From the NCBI GenBank assembly GCA_025362495.1, contig JANYGI010000160.1, positions 1-64,000 of the forward strand: DNA of 64,000 nucleotides. Direction: 5' to 3'. This document shows, piece after piece, positions 18,939 through 28,181 of the stretch. The number at the start of each line of letters is the position of its first letter. Position 1 is the stretch's first letter. The notes beneath the pieces are model-generated. The model saw only the letters and a program-made list of their open reading frames with translations. It was not told the origin of the DNA and searched no databases. Origin of the DNA: Byssovorax sp. GTDB lineage: Bacteria > Myxococcota_A > Polyangia > Polyangiales > Polyangiaceae. The position numbers and the translations under genes were made by a program.

Positions 18939-20039
18939 ATGCGAACCTTGCTTCTCTCCGGAATGGCGATCTCTCTCGGCGCGATCATGGCCGCGTGCGG
19001 CTCGGGGGGCGGCGTCGCCACCAGCCAGACCACCGGCACGGGCGGCGCGAGCACCAGCAGCGGCCACGGCGGCGGCACCTCGAGCGGCGAGGGCGGCGGC
19101 GATCTCGGCATCGACGCCGGGCCGATCGGCGACAGCTCGGTCAACGACAGCGACGCGTGCGGCAGCGTCATGCTGAAGACGCACACCAAGCCGGGCAACA
19201 TCGTCGTCGTCTTCGATCAATCCGACAGCATGAAGCAGCCCTTCCAGGCCGGCTCGCCCCCCAAGTGGCAGGTCGCGGAAGACGCGCTCGTGGCGGCGCT
19301 CACGCCGATCCAGGGCATCGTCAGCGGCGGGGCGGTTTTCTTCCCGACCATGGCCACCGGCAACGGCTGCAGTGGTGTCGATCCCATCGGCACTCCGCCG
19401 CAGATCCCGATCCAGGCCGGACCGGCGTTCATCACGGCCTTCCAGGGGCATTTCACGGCGCCGGGCTGGTCGCTCATCCTCGGCACGCCGCTCAAGCTCG
19501 GCTTGCAAGAGGCCGATAAAGCCCTGCCCGATCCTTCACCGCTCATGGGCGCTCGCGCCGTGGTGCTGATCACCGACGGCGCTCCGACCTGCGACACGGT
19601 GGCTGCCAACATCCTCGCGCCGGTGCAGGCCATGTTCTCTCGTGGCATCAAGACGTACGCCATCGGCCTGCCGGGCTCGGCCGCGGCGAGCGCGCTGCTC
19701 GACAAGATCGCCATGGCCGGCGGGACGATGAATTACCTGACGCCCGCCGATCCGATGGCGCTCCAGATGGCGATTGGCCAGATCGCCTCGAGCACCATCG
19801 ATCAGTGCACGATCACGCTCGATCCTCCGCCCGCGGACAAGTCCAAGGTTCACCTCATCGTGACTGACGCGATGAACCCCAAGGGCTACGAGATCATGGA
19901 AACCCAGATGGGCGACGGCTGGTCGATCTCGGCCGACGGCATGACGGCGACGCTGCTGGGCGCGGTGTGCGAGAAGGCCAAGGCCGGCGGCTATTCGACC
20001 CTCGACTTCATCTACGGGTGTCCGCCTCCGCCAATGTGA
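18939..20039 (+). CDS. von Willebrand factor A domain lipoprotein
   Basis: Exported, lipid-anchored protein of 366 aa. The signal ends in the lipobox IMAAC (Cys20), followed by about 50 residues of Gly/Ser/Thr linker. The vWA domain begins near residue 86 (PGNIVVVFDQSDSM) and has a complete MIDAS start, Asp93-x-Ser95-x-Ser97, with the later VVLITDGAPTCD. Such lipoproteins are numerous in myxobacteria and presumably bind metal-dependent protein ligands at the envelope. Its stop codon at 20037-20039 directly abuts the stop of the convergent amidase gene, leaving no intergenic terminator. Confidence 0.85.
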   Translation: MRTLLLSGMAISLGAIMAACGSGGGVATSQTTGTGGASTSSGHGGGTSSGEGGGDLGIDAGPIGDSSVNDSDACGSVMLKTHTKPGNIVVVFDQSDSMKQPFQAGSPPKWQVAEDALVAALTPIQGIVSGGAVFFPTMATGNGCSGVDPIGTPPQIPIQAGPAFITAFQGHFTAPGWSLILGTPLKLGLQEADKALPDPSPLMGARAVVLITDGAPTCDTVAANILAPVQAMFSRGIKTYAIGLPGSAAASALLDKIAMAGGTMNYLTPADPMALQMAIGQIASSTIDQCTITLDPPPADKSKVHLIVTDAMNPKGYEIMETQMGDGWSISADGMTATLLGAVCEKAKAGGYSTLDFIYGCPPPPM

Positions 20040-21440
20040 TCACGCCTGGGCGCCGACCGGCGCGGTCCGCCCGCGCCACGGCGCCGCCTCCTCGAGCTGC
20101 CGCGAGATCGCCAGGACCGCGTCCTCGGCGAGCTCGCGGCCGGCGACCTGGAGGCCAATTGGCAAACCGGCCTTCGTCAGCCCGATAGGCACGCTCGCCG
20201 CCGGCTGGCCGGTGACGTTGAACGGCGCCGTGAACGCCGCGATGGCCGCGCCGCCCTGGTGAAACCGCTCCTCCGGCCCGAGCTTGGCGAACTGCCCGAT
20301 CGTCGGCGTCGCGATACCCACCGTCGGGGTGAGCCACACGTCGGCCTGGTTGTACCCTTCGAGCTGGCGCGCGGCGATCGCGCGGCGCAACGCCACCATG
20401 GCGTCGGCGCGGAGCGCGTGGCCCGGCTCGGCGAGCCATCGAGTCACCGGCTCGGCGCGCGACCAGCGCATCAGCGGGACATCGCCGATCACGTGCTGCC
20501 AGAGCGGGAGGAACTCGTCGACGAGGAGCAGGGGGGCGCTGCCCTCTTCCACGTGGTGGCCAAGCTCGCTCAACCGCCGCGCCGCGCCAAGGACCGCCGC
20601 GGCGATCTCCGGATCGGTGGTGATCACGGCGCTCTTCGTGGTGAACCGGATCTTCAAAGGCTTGACCTTGGCGCCGAGGAGCGCGCGATAGCTCATCGGC
20701 GGCGGAGGGGCCCAGTGCGGCTTTCCGCCGTCGAGCCCGGCCAGGACATCGAGCATCGCCGCGGCGTCTTCCACGCTCCGGGCGATTGGACCGCAGGTGT
20801 AGAGGATGTCGCGATCGTTCTTCCAGAACGGGTTGGGGACGCGCCCACGCGAGGGCTTGATCCCATAGAGGTGGCATATCGCCGCGGGGATGCGGATCGA
20901 CCCGCCGCCGTCCGATCCATGGGCGATTGGCAGCATCCCGGAGGCCACCGCGGCGCCGGATCCGCCGCTCGATCCGCCGGGCATGTGGCCCAGGCTCCAC
21001 GGGTTGCGCGTCGGTGAGCGGCCCTCCCACTCCAGGATCGGTAACGCCCCGAGCTCCGACGTCGCCAGCTTGCCCAGGATCACGAAGCCCCCGCGGCGGA
21101 GCGAGGCTGTCGTGCGATCGTCGATCGGCGCGAACACCGGCATCGCGGCCCGCGAGCCCATGCGCGTCCACGATCCGCGCACGAAATTGAGATCCTTGAT
21201 GCCAATCGGGACGCCATGAAATGTGGGCAGCGTGGCTCCCGAGCGCACCAGCTCGTCCTTTGCGTGGGCATCGGCGAGGGCGCGGCGGCGAAAGACGCTC
21301 ACGAAGGCGTTCAGCGTCGGGTCGAGCCGCGTGATGCGATCGAGGTAGAGGCGCGTCAGCTCCTCGCTGGAGATGGCGCGGGCGCGGATCATCCCGGCCT
21401 GTTCGAGGGCGGTGGCGGAGAGGATATCGTTCCAGCTCAT
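20040..21440 (-). CDS. Amidase-signature hydrolase, copy 1 of 3
   Basis: 466 aa serine hydrolase of the amidase signature family (C-N bond hydrolysis of amides). Catalytic residues are all present: Lys82 in GVPIGIKDLN, cis-Ser157 in GGSSGGSG, and nucleophile Ser181 in GSDGGGSIRIPA. A much longer open frame reaches 22256 because of codon bias; the ATG at 21440 gives MSWNDILSATALEQAGMI, identical at the start to copy 2. It is the last gene of a minus-strand row of exonuclease and three amidases. Differences from the other copies cluster in the middle and C-terminal part, so substrate range may differ. Confidence 0.87.
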   Translation of the reverse strand: MSWNDILSATALEQAGMIRARAISSEELTRLYLDRITRLDPTLNAFVSVFRRRALADAHAKDELVRSGATLPTFHGVPIGIKDLNFVRGSWTRMGSRAAMPVFAPIDDRTTASLRRGGFVILGKLATSELGALPILEWEGRSPTRNPWSLGHMPGGSSGGSGAAVASGMLPIAHGSDGGGSIRIPAAICHLYGIKPSRGRVPNPFWKNDRDILYTCGPIARSVEDAAAMLDVLAGLDGGKPHWAPPPPMSYRALLGAKVKPLKIRFTTKSAVITTDPEIAAAVLGAARRLSELGHHVEEGSAPLLLVDEFLPLWQHVIGDVPLMRWSRAEPVTRWLAEPGHALRADAMVALRRAIAARQLEGYNQADVWLTPTVGIATPTIGQFAKLGPEERFHQGGAAIAAFTAPFNVTGQPAASVPIGLTKAGLPIGLQVAGRELAEDAVLAISRQLEEAAPWRGRTAPVGAQA

Positions 21441-21496
21441 CGGCCCGCGGACTACCACGGAAGGTGCGCGGGCAGAAGCGATGGCTCCGCGAGGCT

Positions 21497-22900
21497 CTAC
21501 GGCGCCGGGGCGCCGAACAGCGCCGCCGTCCGCCCGCGCCAGGGCGCCGCCTCCTCGAGCTGCCGTGAGACGGCGAGCACCACGTCGTCGGCGAATTCGC
21601 GGCCGACCACCTGGAGGCCGATCGGCAAACCCTCTTTCGTGAGCCCGACTGGCACGCTCGCCGCGGGCTGCCCCGTGATGTTGAAGGGCGCCGTGAACGC
21701 GCCGAGCTGCGCCGCGGCGCGGAAGCCGGCCTCGGGCGAGGCGTGATTGAACGCCCCGACCTCGGGCGCCGGGAGAGCGACGGCGGGCGTGAGCCACACG
21801 TCGGCCTCGGCGAAATCCGCGAGCAAGCGCGCCGCGATCGACCGCCGCAGCGCGACCATCGCGCGGTGGTCGAGGGCCTTTCCCGGCTCGCCCAGCCACC
21901 GGGTGATCGGCTGCGCGCGCGACCACATCGCCAGCGGAATATCGGCGACGAGGCGCTGCCAGAGCGGGAGAAACTCTTCCAGGGTCCCCTCGGCGGTAGT
22001 GCCCTCTTCGACGTGATGGCCGAGGCCTTCCAGCAGGCGCGCGGAGCTCTCCACCGCCGCGGCGATCTCCGGGTGACTGACCACCAGCGGGTTCTTGGTG
22101 GTGAAGCGGATTTTCAAGGGCTTGATCTTCTCGCCGAGGAGCGCTCGATAGCTCATCCGCGGCGGAGGTGCCCAGTGCGGGGTCCCCCCGTCGAGCCCCG
22201 CCATCACGTCGAGCATGGCCGCCGCGTCGGCGACGCTCCGCGCGATCGGACCGCACGAATAGAGGATGTCGCGATCCGGCTTCCCGAAGGCGTTGGGCAC
22301 GCGCCCGCGCGAGGGCTTGATGCCGTAGAGGTGATTGAGCGCCGAGGGGATGCGGATCGATCCGCCGCCGTCCGACCCCTGGGCGATTGGCAGCATCCCC
22401 GACGCCACCGCCGCTCCCGATCCACCGCTGGAGCCGCCCGCCGTGTGCCCCGTATTCCAGGGGTTGCGCGTCGGAGCGTGGGTATCGGTCTCGACGACGG
22501 GCATCGCGCCCATCTCCGACGTCGCCAGCTTGCCGAGGATCACGAAGCCACCGCGCCGCAGCGAGGCCGTCGTCTTGTCGTCCACCGGCGAGAAGATCGG
22601 GAGCGTGGCGCGCGACCCCATGCGCGTCCAGGCGTAGCGAACGAAGTTGAGATCCTTGATGCCAATCGGGACGCCGTGAAACGTGGGCAGCGTGCCTCCC
22701 GCGCGCACGAATTTATCCTTCTCGCGGGCGTCGGCGAGGGCCCGGCGATGAAAGACGCTCACGAACGCGCTCAGCGTCGGGTTGAGCCGCGCGATGCGAT
22801 CGAGGTAGACCCGCGTCAGCTCCTCGCTGGAGATGGCGCGGGCCCGGATCATCCCGGCCTGTTCGAGGGCGGTGGCGGAGAGAATATCGTTCCAGCTCAT
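21497..22900 (-). CDS. Amidase-signature hydrolase, copy 2 of 3
   Basis: 467 aa paralogue of its two neighbours with the same Lys / cis-Ser / Ser triad (PIGIKDLN, GGSSGGSG, GSDGGGSIRIPS). Start ATG at 22900 begins MSWNDILSATALEQAGMI, matching copy 1; the frame stays open far upstream but without homology. The 56-base spacer to copy 1 has the same length and similar sequence as the spacer to copy 3, so the repeat unit is gene plus spacer. It ends with TAG. Confidence 0.87.
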   Translation of the reverse strand: MSWNDILSATALEQAGMIRARAISSEELTRVYLDRIARLNPTLSAFVSVFHRRALADAREKDKFVRAGGTLPTFHGVPIGIKDLNFVRYAWTRMGSRATLPIFSPVDDKTTASLRRGGFVILGKLATSEMGAMPVVETDTHAPTRNPWNTGHTAGGSSGGSGAAVASGMLPIAQGSDGGGSIRIPSALNHLYGIKPSRGRVPNAFGKPDRDILYSCGPIARSVADAAAMLDVMAGLDGGTPHWAPPPRMSYRALLGEKIKPLKIRFTTKNPLVVSHPEIAAAVESSARLLEGLGHHVEEGTTAEGTLEEFLPLWQRLVADIPLAMWSRAQPITRWLGEPGKALDHRAMVALRRSIAARLLADFAEADVWLTPAVALPAPEVGAFNHASPEAGFRAAAQLGAFTAPFNITGQPAASVPVGLTKEGLPIGLQVVGREFADDVVLAVSRQLEEAAPWRGRTAALFGAPAP

Positions 22901-22956
22901 CTGCCCGCGGGGTAGCACGAATGGTGCGCGGGCAGAAGCGACGACTCCGGTGGGCC

Positions 22957-24363
22957 CTACGGCGCGTCGCCACGGAACAGCGGAGCCGTCCGCCCGCGCC
23001 AGGGCGCCGCCTCCTCGAGCTGCCGTGAGAGCGCGAACACCACGTCGTCGGCGAGCGCGCGGCCGGCCACCTGGAGGCCGATCGGCAAACCTTCCTTCGT
23101 GAGGCCGACTGGCACGCTCGCCGCGGGTTGCCCGGTGATGTTGAACGTCGCCGTGAAGGCGCCGAGCCCCGCTGCGCCCCCGTAGAACGCCTCCTTGGGC
23201 GGCAGGCGCGCGAACTGCCCGACCTCGGGCGTCGGGATGCCCACGGTCGGGGTGAGCCACACGTCCACCGCGTCGAAGTCGGCGAGCAGGCGCGCCGAGA
23301 TCGTCCGGCGCAACGTCACCATTGCGCGCGCGGAGAGGGCCTTTCCCGGCTCGGCCAGCCAGCGCGTGACGGCCTGGGCCCGCGACCAGCGCACCAGCGG
23401 GACATCGCTTATCACGTGCTGCCAGAGCGGGAGAAACTCCTCGACCGTCATGTCGGGCAAGGTGCCTTCTTCCACGTGGTGACCGAGCTCGCTCAGCAGC
23501 TTCGCCGCGCCCTCGACGGCAGCGGCGATGTCCGGGTGCGTGGCCACGAGAGGGCTCTTCGAGGTGAATCGGATCTTCAAGGGCTTCAGCTTCTCGCCGA
23601 GGAGCGCGCGATAGCTCATCCGCGGCGGAGGCGCCCAGTGCGGCTTGCCGCCGTCGAGCCCCGCCAGCACATCGAGCATCGCCGCCGCGTCGGCCACGCT
23701 GCGCGCGATCGGACCGCACGTGTAGAGGATGTCCTGATCCGGCTTTCCGAAGGCGTTCGGGACGCGACCGCGCGAGGGCTTGAAGCCATAGAGATGACAG
23801 AGCGCCGCGGGGATGCGGATCGATCCGCCGCCGTCCGACCCGTGCGCGATCGGGAGCAAGCCCGCCGACACGGCCGCTCCCGATCCGCCGCTCGATCCGC
23901 CGGCGGTGTGCCGCGGATTCCACGGATTGCGCGTCGGAGGGTGGGTATCCGGCTCGACGATGGGCATGGCGCCGAGCTCCGACGTCGCCAGCTTCCCCAG
24001 GATCACGAAGCCGCCGCGCCGCAGCGAGGCCGCCGTGCTGTCGTCGATGGGCGCGAAGATTGGCAGTGTCGCCCGCGACCCCATCCGCGTCCACGAGTAG
24101 CGCACGAGGTTGAGATCCTTGATGCCAATCGGGACGCCGTGAAACGTGGGCAGCGTGCCTCCGGCGCGGACGAGGCCGTCCTTCTCGCGGGCGTCGGCGA
24201 GGGCGCGGCGGCGGAAGACCGTGACGAAGGCGTTGAGCCCCGCGTTCATTCGCGCGATGCGATCGAGGTAGAGGCGCGTCAGCTCCTCGCTGGAGATGGC
24301 GCGGGCGCGGATCATCCCGGCTTGCTCGAGGGCGGTCGCGGAGAGGACGTCGTTCCAGCTCAT
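22957..24363 (-). CDS. Amidase-signature hydrolase, copy 3 of 3
   Basis: 468 aa, first of the three amidases in the direction of transcription. It starts MSWNDVLSATALEQAGMI and keeps the full triad (PIGIKDLN, GGSSGGSG, GSDGGGSIRIPA). By eye most residues are shared with copies 1 and 2 over the whole length. The ATG at 24363 lies 46 bases after the exonuclease stop. All three copies look functional, which argues against simple redundancy decaying to pseudogenes. Confidence 0.87.
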   Translation of the reverse strand: MSWNDVLSATALEQAGMIRARAISSEELTRLYLDRIARMNAGLNAFVTVFRRRALADAREKDGLVRAGGTLPTFHGVPIGIKDLNLVRYSWTRMGSRATLPIFAPIDDSTAASLRRGGFVILGKLATSELGAMPIVEPDTHPPTRNPWNPRHTAGGSSGGSGAAVSAGLLPIAHGSDGGGSIRIPAALCHLYGFKPSRGRVPNAFGKPDQDILYTCGPIARSVADAAAMLDVLAGLDGGKPHWAPPPRMSYRALLGEKLKPLKIRFTSKSPLVATHPDIAAAVEGAAKLLSELGHHVEEGTLPDMTVEEFLPLWQHVISDVPLVRWSRAQAVTRWLAEPGKALSARAMVTLRRTISARLLADFDAVDVWLTPTVGIPTPEVGQFARLPPKEAFYGGAAGLGAFTATFNITGQPAASVPVGLTKEGLPIGLQVAGRALADDVVFALSRQLEEAAPWRGRTAPLFRGDAP

Positions 24364-24409
24364 CCGCGGCGGTTACCACGGATGCCGGCGCGCCGCAGCG
24401 GGGAGCGGG

Positions 24410-24895
24410 CTACCGACGCGCCGCGAGGACGATGCCGGCGCAGGCCTCGGCGTCGCTGAGGGCGTCGTGGTGGCGCAGGGCGAGGCCGAGCCAGCTGCAC
24501 ACGTCGGGCAGCGTCGTCGGGCGGATCTGCCAGCGCGCCCGCGCCAGCTTCACCGTGCACTCGAAGCGGTGCGGAGGCAGCGCGATCCCCGCGGCCTCAC
24601 AGCAGGCCTTGAGGACCGAGCGGTCGAAGCTCGCGTTGTGGGCGGCGATGAACTCGGCCCCTTCGAGCAGCGGAGTCACCTTGCGCCAGACGTCGGCGAA
24701 GCGCGGCTCGCGCATGACGCGGGCCCAGGAGATGCCGTGAACGCCGGTGTTCTCGAACAGCGCGCGCGGCGGTCGGATGAGGTGATGCGCCCGCGCCGTG
24801 ATCCGGTCGCCCTCGACCCGGACCACGCCGATGGAACAGGCGCTGTCGCGGTAGCGATCCGCGGTCTCGAAATCGAGGGCGACGAACGTCGACAT
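24410..24895 (-). CDS. DnaQ-like 3'-5' exonuclease (DEDDh)
   Basis: 161 aa, a minimal exonuclease domain. It shows ExoI VALDFETAD (Asp and Glu), ExoII AAHNASFDRSVL (Asp), and ExoIII HHDALSDAEAC (His and Asp), which is a complete DEDDh set. Length fits a free-standing epsilon-like exonuclease or oligoribonuclease-type enzyme; the latter is usually more conserved. The ATG at 24895 (MSTFVALDFETAD) is preferred to an ATG at 24913 because six extra residues add nothing. It lies 34 bases after the vWA gene and 46 before the amidases. Confidence 0.83.
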   Translation of the reverse strand: MSTFVALDFETADRYRDSACSIGVVRVEGDRITARAHHLIRPPRALFENTGVHGISWARVMREPRFADVWRKVTPLLEGAEFIAAHNASFDRSVLKACCEAAGIALPPHRFECTVKLARARWQIRPTTLPDVCSWLGLALRHHDALSDAEACAGIVLAARR

Positions 24896-24929
24896 CACCG
24901 ATCCTGCTCCCACGCCGCCCGGAGGCCGC

Positions 24930-25934
24930 TCAGTTCACGCAGTTGCAGCAGATGCCCGCGGCGATGCCCGCGAAGGCCTTGGTGAGCGCGGCGCCGTCGC
25001 TGGCCTGGAGATACAGAGTCTGCCCCATCGGATCCTTGGCGGCGTAGCCGGCGGGCGTCATCACGCAGGTGTCGGGGAAGCCCTTGGCCGTCATCCCGGC
25101 GCAGGCCATGTTGTTCAGGAAGGGAGCGCCGGTGCCGCCGGGCTGGATGTCGCCCGTGGCCGAGAAGCCGACCATGAACGTCTTGATTCCATCTTTGGCG
25201 ATCTGCTGCGTCACCATCAGCGGATCCGGCATCGGGCAGCTCTGGTCCCAGTCGGCGCCGTCGGTGACGAGCATGATGTATTGACCACGCCCCGCGGCCT
25301 GGTTGGCCTTGAGATACGCTTCGGCGGTGAGCAGCCCCGCGCCCGTGGGCGTCGACGTGCAGATGTGCGCCGTCGTGGGATCGAGGAGCGGGGCAATCTT
25401 CGCCGTCGTGCCGAGTCCGGGCGGCACCAGCACGTCGCCGTCCTGGCAAGCGGGGTTGGTGGCCGCCATGCCCATGACCTTCTCGGTCAGCGTGAGGCAG
25501 CCCATCCCCGGATCTTTGGGCCACATCTCGAGGCCGAAGCGGATGTTCTGATCGAGCTTGGGGGTGACGAGGCCCTTGATCGCCGCGAGCGCCTGAAACC
25601 ACTTCGAGCTGGCGTACGCGGGCGCGTCGGTGGGCTCGGACCCTTCGGGCGTCTTGTGCATCGTCAGCGTGCGATCGAGGGCGATCAGCACGTCCGGTGG
25701 CACACACGAGGGGCCGCCGCCGCTGCCCGTTCCCGTGCCCGTGCCCGTGCCGGTGCCCACCGTGATCGGATCGCTGTCGCCGCCGGAGCCGCCATGGCCC
25801 GTGCCGGTGCTCGACGTCGTCGCCGCGCCGCCCGCCCCCGTCGTCGTGCTCGTCGTCGCTGTCCCGGAAGAGCACGCCAGCACCACGAGTGGAGTCGAGG
25901 CGACGAGAGCGAGCAGGCGTGAAGGCTTGATCAT
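24930..25934 (-). CDS. von Willebrand factor A domain lipoprotein with Gly-Thr repeat
   Basis: 334 aa exported lipoprotein: signal ending VVLAC (Cys21), a Thr/Gly-rich linker, then a vWA domain from about residue 79. The MIDAS start reads Asp87-x-Thr89-x-Thr91 (LIALDRTLTMHK), a Thr variant of DxSxS, with the later IMLVTDGADWDQSCP. The C-terminus is Cys-rich (GICCNCVN). The linker contains a Gly-Thr run encoded by hexanucleotide repeats near 25725-25758. It is a distant relative of the vWA lipoprotein at 18939 in domain plan only. Confidence 0.85.
   Translation of the reverse strand: MIKPSRLLALVASTPLVVLACSSGTATTSTTTGAGGAATTSSTGTGHGGSGGDSDPITVGTGTGTGTGTGSGGGPSCVPPDVLIALDRTLTMHKTPEGSEPTDAPAYASSKWFQALAAIKGLVTPKLDQNIRFGLEMWPKDPGMGCLTLTEKVMGMAATNPACQDGDVLVPPGLGTTAKIAPLLDPTTAHICTSTPTGAGLLTAEAYLKANQAAGRGQYIMLVTDGADWDQSCPMPDPLMVTQQIAKDGIKTFMVGFSATGDIQPGGTGAPFLNNMACAGMTAKGFPDTCVMTPAGYAAKDPMGQTLYLQASDGAALTKAFAGIAAGICCNCVN
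25725..25758. repeat. Hexanucleotide tandem repeat inside the vWA lipoprotein gene
   Basis: Imperfect copies of GCCCGT/CCCGTG run through this stretch and encode alternating Gly and Thr on the minus strand. The unit is a multiple of three, so copy number change would lengthen or shorten the linker without a frameshift. Confidence 0.7.
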
Positions 25935-26040
25935 GGAGTGACCTGTGAGAATGGTCTGGAGACGACGAGTCCGCGGCGCGTGACCCGGACCCTACGCCGT
26001 CCCGCCCGCGGCCGATAGGTGATCCGCTCGGCCGTCTCTC

Positions 26041-27147
26041 TCAGGCCGCGGCCGAGCGCCGCACGCTGCCGCTGTTCACCCCGCCGTGCGCGTAGGTGGG
26101 TGAGAGCCCCGGGGTCAGCAGACTGGCAGTCAGCTCGGACGACGAGAGGTGCTGGTAGAACGCGGGGTTCGCCGGGCAGCGATCGACGAGGGCCTTCTCC
26201 AGGATCATCGAGGTGTACTGCTCGTTGCGCCCCTCGAGGGTGTTGGAGTTCAAGATGACCTCGAGCCCGTGGCGCGCGGCGTGGCGCGATATCCCCGGGA
26301 TCGAGCTGGCCTCGGGAGCATACGAGTCGCAGGCGACGCCGTTCTCGCTCACCGCCCACACCCCACGATCGGTGTTGACGACGAGTGACCAGTTGCCGAC
26401 GGTGTGGCCCGGGGTCCGCACGAGGGCCGCGCCGGGGCCGAGGAGGAGATCGCCGTCGGTGACGAGGAAGCGATCGGGCGCGACGCCTTCGAGCGCGTCG
26501 GGGATGAACCACGGGCGCTGGATCGGGTGCAGCGCCGTCAGGATCGCGAGCTCCGAGCGCTGGACGAGGAGCCTGGCGTTCGGGAACGCGGCGGGCGTGT
26601 CGCGCGTGCCGAGCAGGCCGCGGAGGTCCTGCGTGTGGAGGTGATCGAAGGCGATGTAGTCGACGTCCTCGGGGCGCACGCCGAGGTGGAAGATGCTCTC
26701 GGCCGCGGTGGGGCGGCGAAAGCGCGCCTCGACACGGCGGGTGATCGCCTCGCCGAGGCTGGCGGTGAGATCGGCGAAGAACGGCGTCTTCGCGCTGCGA
26801 GCGGCGTCGGTCGGGTTGAAGAGCAGCGTCTTCGGCCCGGCGCTCGTGGCGATCTGCACGAGGTTGCAGCGGTTGGTCATCAGCACGTAGGGCACGATCG
26901 ATCGCGCGGCGCCGCCGAACGCGAAGCGCGTCGGGTACGGCAGCGGCGAGATGTCGAAGGTGCGCACGCACTCGACGCGGCCGCTCGCGAGGATGCGCTC
27001 GCGGAGGCGCGGGGCGGCGCGGCGCACCGCCATGAGCCGCTCGCCCGCGGAGGGCGCGCGCCACGCGGCGTCGAGCTCCGGGAGGAGCTGGAGGTGATCG
27101 GGCAACGTCGTCTCGAGGTGGGATCCGGTGGGCAGGGTCGTCAACAT
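26041..27147 (-). CDS. Metallo-beta-lactamase-fold hydrolase-like protein
   Basis: 368 aa. The metal-binding loop reads AFDHLHTQDLRG, an HxHxxD pattern close to the family HxHxDH, followed by later family features LVTDGDLLLGPG and RTPGHTVGNWSLVV (His). The substrate is unknown. The open frame extends to 28068 but is a shadow there. Two starts are plausible: ATG 27147 (MLTTLPTGSHLE), used here, or GTG 27165, which overlaps the upstream stop (GTGA) and would couple translation. The upstream gene encodes a membrane-anchored protein in the same operon. Confidence 0.72.
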   Translation of the reverse strand: MLTTLPTGSHLETTLPDHLQLLPELDAAWRAPSAGERLMAVRRAAPRLRERILASGRVECVRTFDISPLPYPTRFAFGGAARSIVPYVLMTNRCNLVQIATSAGPKTLLFNPTDAARSAKTPFFADLTASLGEAITRRVEARFRRPTAAESIFHLGVRPEDVDYIAFDHLHTQDLRGLLGTRDTPAAFPNARLLVQRSELAILTALHPIQRPWFIPDALEGVAPDRFLVTDGDLLLGPGAALVRTPGHTVGNWSLVVNTDRGVWAVSENGVACDSYAPEASSIPGISRHAARHGLEVILNSNTLEGRNEQYTSMILEKALVDRCPANPAFYQHLSSSELTASLLTPGLSPTYAHGGVNSGSVRRSAAA

Positions 27148-27161
27148 CGTGGTTCTTTCGT

Positions 27162-28145
27162 TCACGGCTCGTCGCGGGAGCGGCCCAGGGCGGCCCGGAG
27201 GTAGTTCTGCGCGCGGAACGTGTAGGGCCCGTCGGGGCGCGACTCGAGGTGGCGGCGGAAGGCCTCGACCGCGAGCGGGAAGCGACCGAGCTGGAAGTAG
27301 ACGACGCCGCGCGCGAGCTGCATCGGGTAGTCGTGATCGAGCGCGGCGAGCTCGTCGATCTTCTTCAGGCGGTACTGTCCGGTGATCGAGGCGCGTGCGT
27401 CGACGAGGCCGGGCGAGCTCGCGCCGTCGGGGAGCGCGGGGTGCGCGAGCAGGAAGCGGTAGAACGCGCGAGCCTCGGGGAGCGTGCTGTCGAAGGGCTC
27501 GCCGACGACGCCTACGACCTCGTTCCAGTGCTTCTTGAAGAGGATCGCGAGCACCGTCGCGTCGGGGAGGACGCGGTGATGGGCGCGCGTCGGATCGATC
27601 CAGCCGTTGTGCTCGAGGCGATGGAGGATGCCGCCCGCGACCTGACGGAGCTCGAGCGTCTCCTCGCCGGTGGCGTCGTACTGCGCCATCTCGCGGAGGA
27701 AGGTGCGGAGGTGATGCGCGCGCAGCGCCAGCATCGGCGCCGTGCCGACGCGGCGCGCGCGCTCGGACGCGTCGAGCACGTCGCGCCGCGCCGTCGCGAG
27801 CGCCTCGTCGTCGCGCTCGGCGTCGGCGACGCCGTACGCGAAGAGCTGCGTGCCGAGCTTGAGCACGTCGACGTCGAGCCGCTCTCGGTCGGCGGAGGCC
27901 GCGAGATCGGCGTCGACATTTTCGATGTGTCGCAGCGCACCCGGATCGAGGCGAGGCTCGGGGAGATCGATTGGCGCGATCGAACGCGGTATCGCCAGCG
28001 CGGCTGTGCTGCCCGCGAGCAACAGAGCGAGCAAAGCGGGTTGCCAGCCCTCGAGGTGGCGCGACCACCCGGTGGTTCGTGCCAATTCCTTGACGGGCGC
28101 GCTCGTGGAACCCTCGAGACCAATGCGTGGATTCCTGGACGCCAT
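27162..28145 (-). CDS. Membrane-anchored protein of unknown function with TPR-like C-terminus
   Basis: 327 aa. One hydrophobic segment (PALLALLLAGSTAALAIP, about residues 35-52) follows a short cytoplasmic N-terminus, so most of the protein is extracytoplasmic. The remainder is helical and charged; the end (YPMQLARGVVYFQLGRFPLA, then EAFRRHLESRP) resembles a TPR pair. I do not recognise a family. It is the first gene of a two-gene unit with the metallo-beta-lactamase-fold protein, and divergent from a PilZ gene with only 36 bases between. Confidence 0.6.
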   Translation of the reverse strand: MASRNPRIGLEGSTSAPVKELARTTGWSRHLEGWQPALLALLLAGSTAALAIPRSIAPIDLPEPRLDPGALRHIENVDADLAASADRERLDVDVLKLGTQLFAYGVADAERDDEALATARRDVLDASERARRVGTAPMLALRAHHLRTFLREMAQYDATGEETLELRQVAGGILHRLEHNGWIDPTRAHHRVLPDATVLAILFKKHWNEVVGVVGEPFDSTLPEARAFYRFLLAHPALPDGASSPGLVDARASITGQYRLKKIDELAALDHDYPMQLARGVVYFQLGRFPLAVEAFRRHLESRPDGPYTFRAQNYLRAALGRSRDEP

Positions 28146-28181
28146 GCTTCAGATCCTAGAGCATCAGGCGAAGGAGATCCT

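Noticed and set aside
21441-24379. Single 960 aa protein covering two amidases
   Set aside because: The frame is open by codon bias only; upstream of the ATG at 22900 it reads Arg-rich nonsense antisense to the frame of the next amidase, which has its own start and stop.
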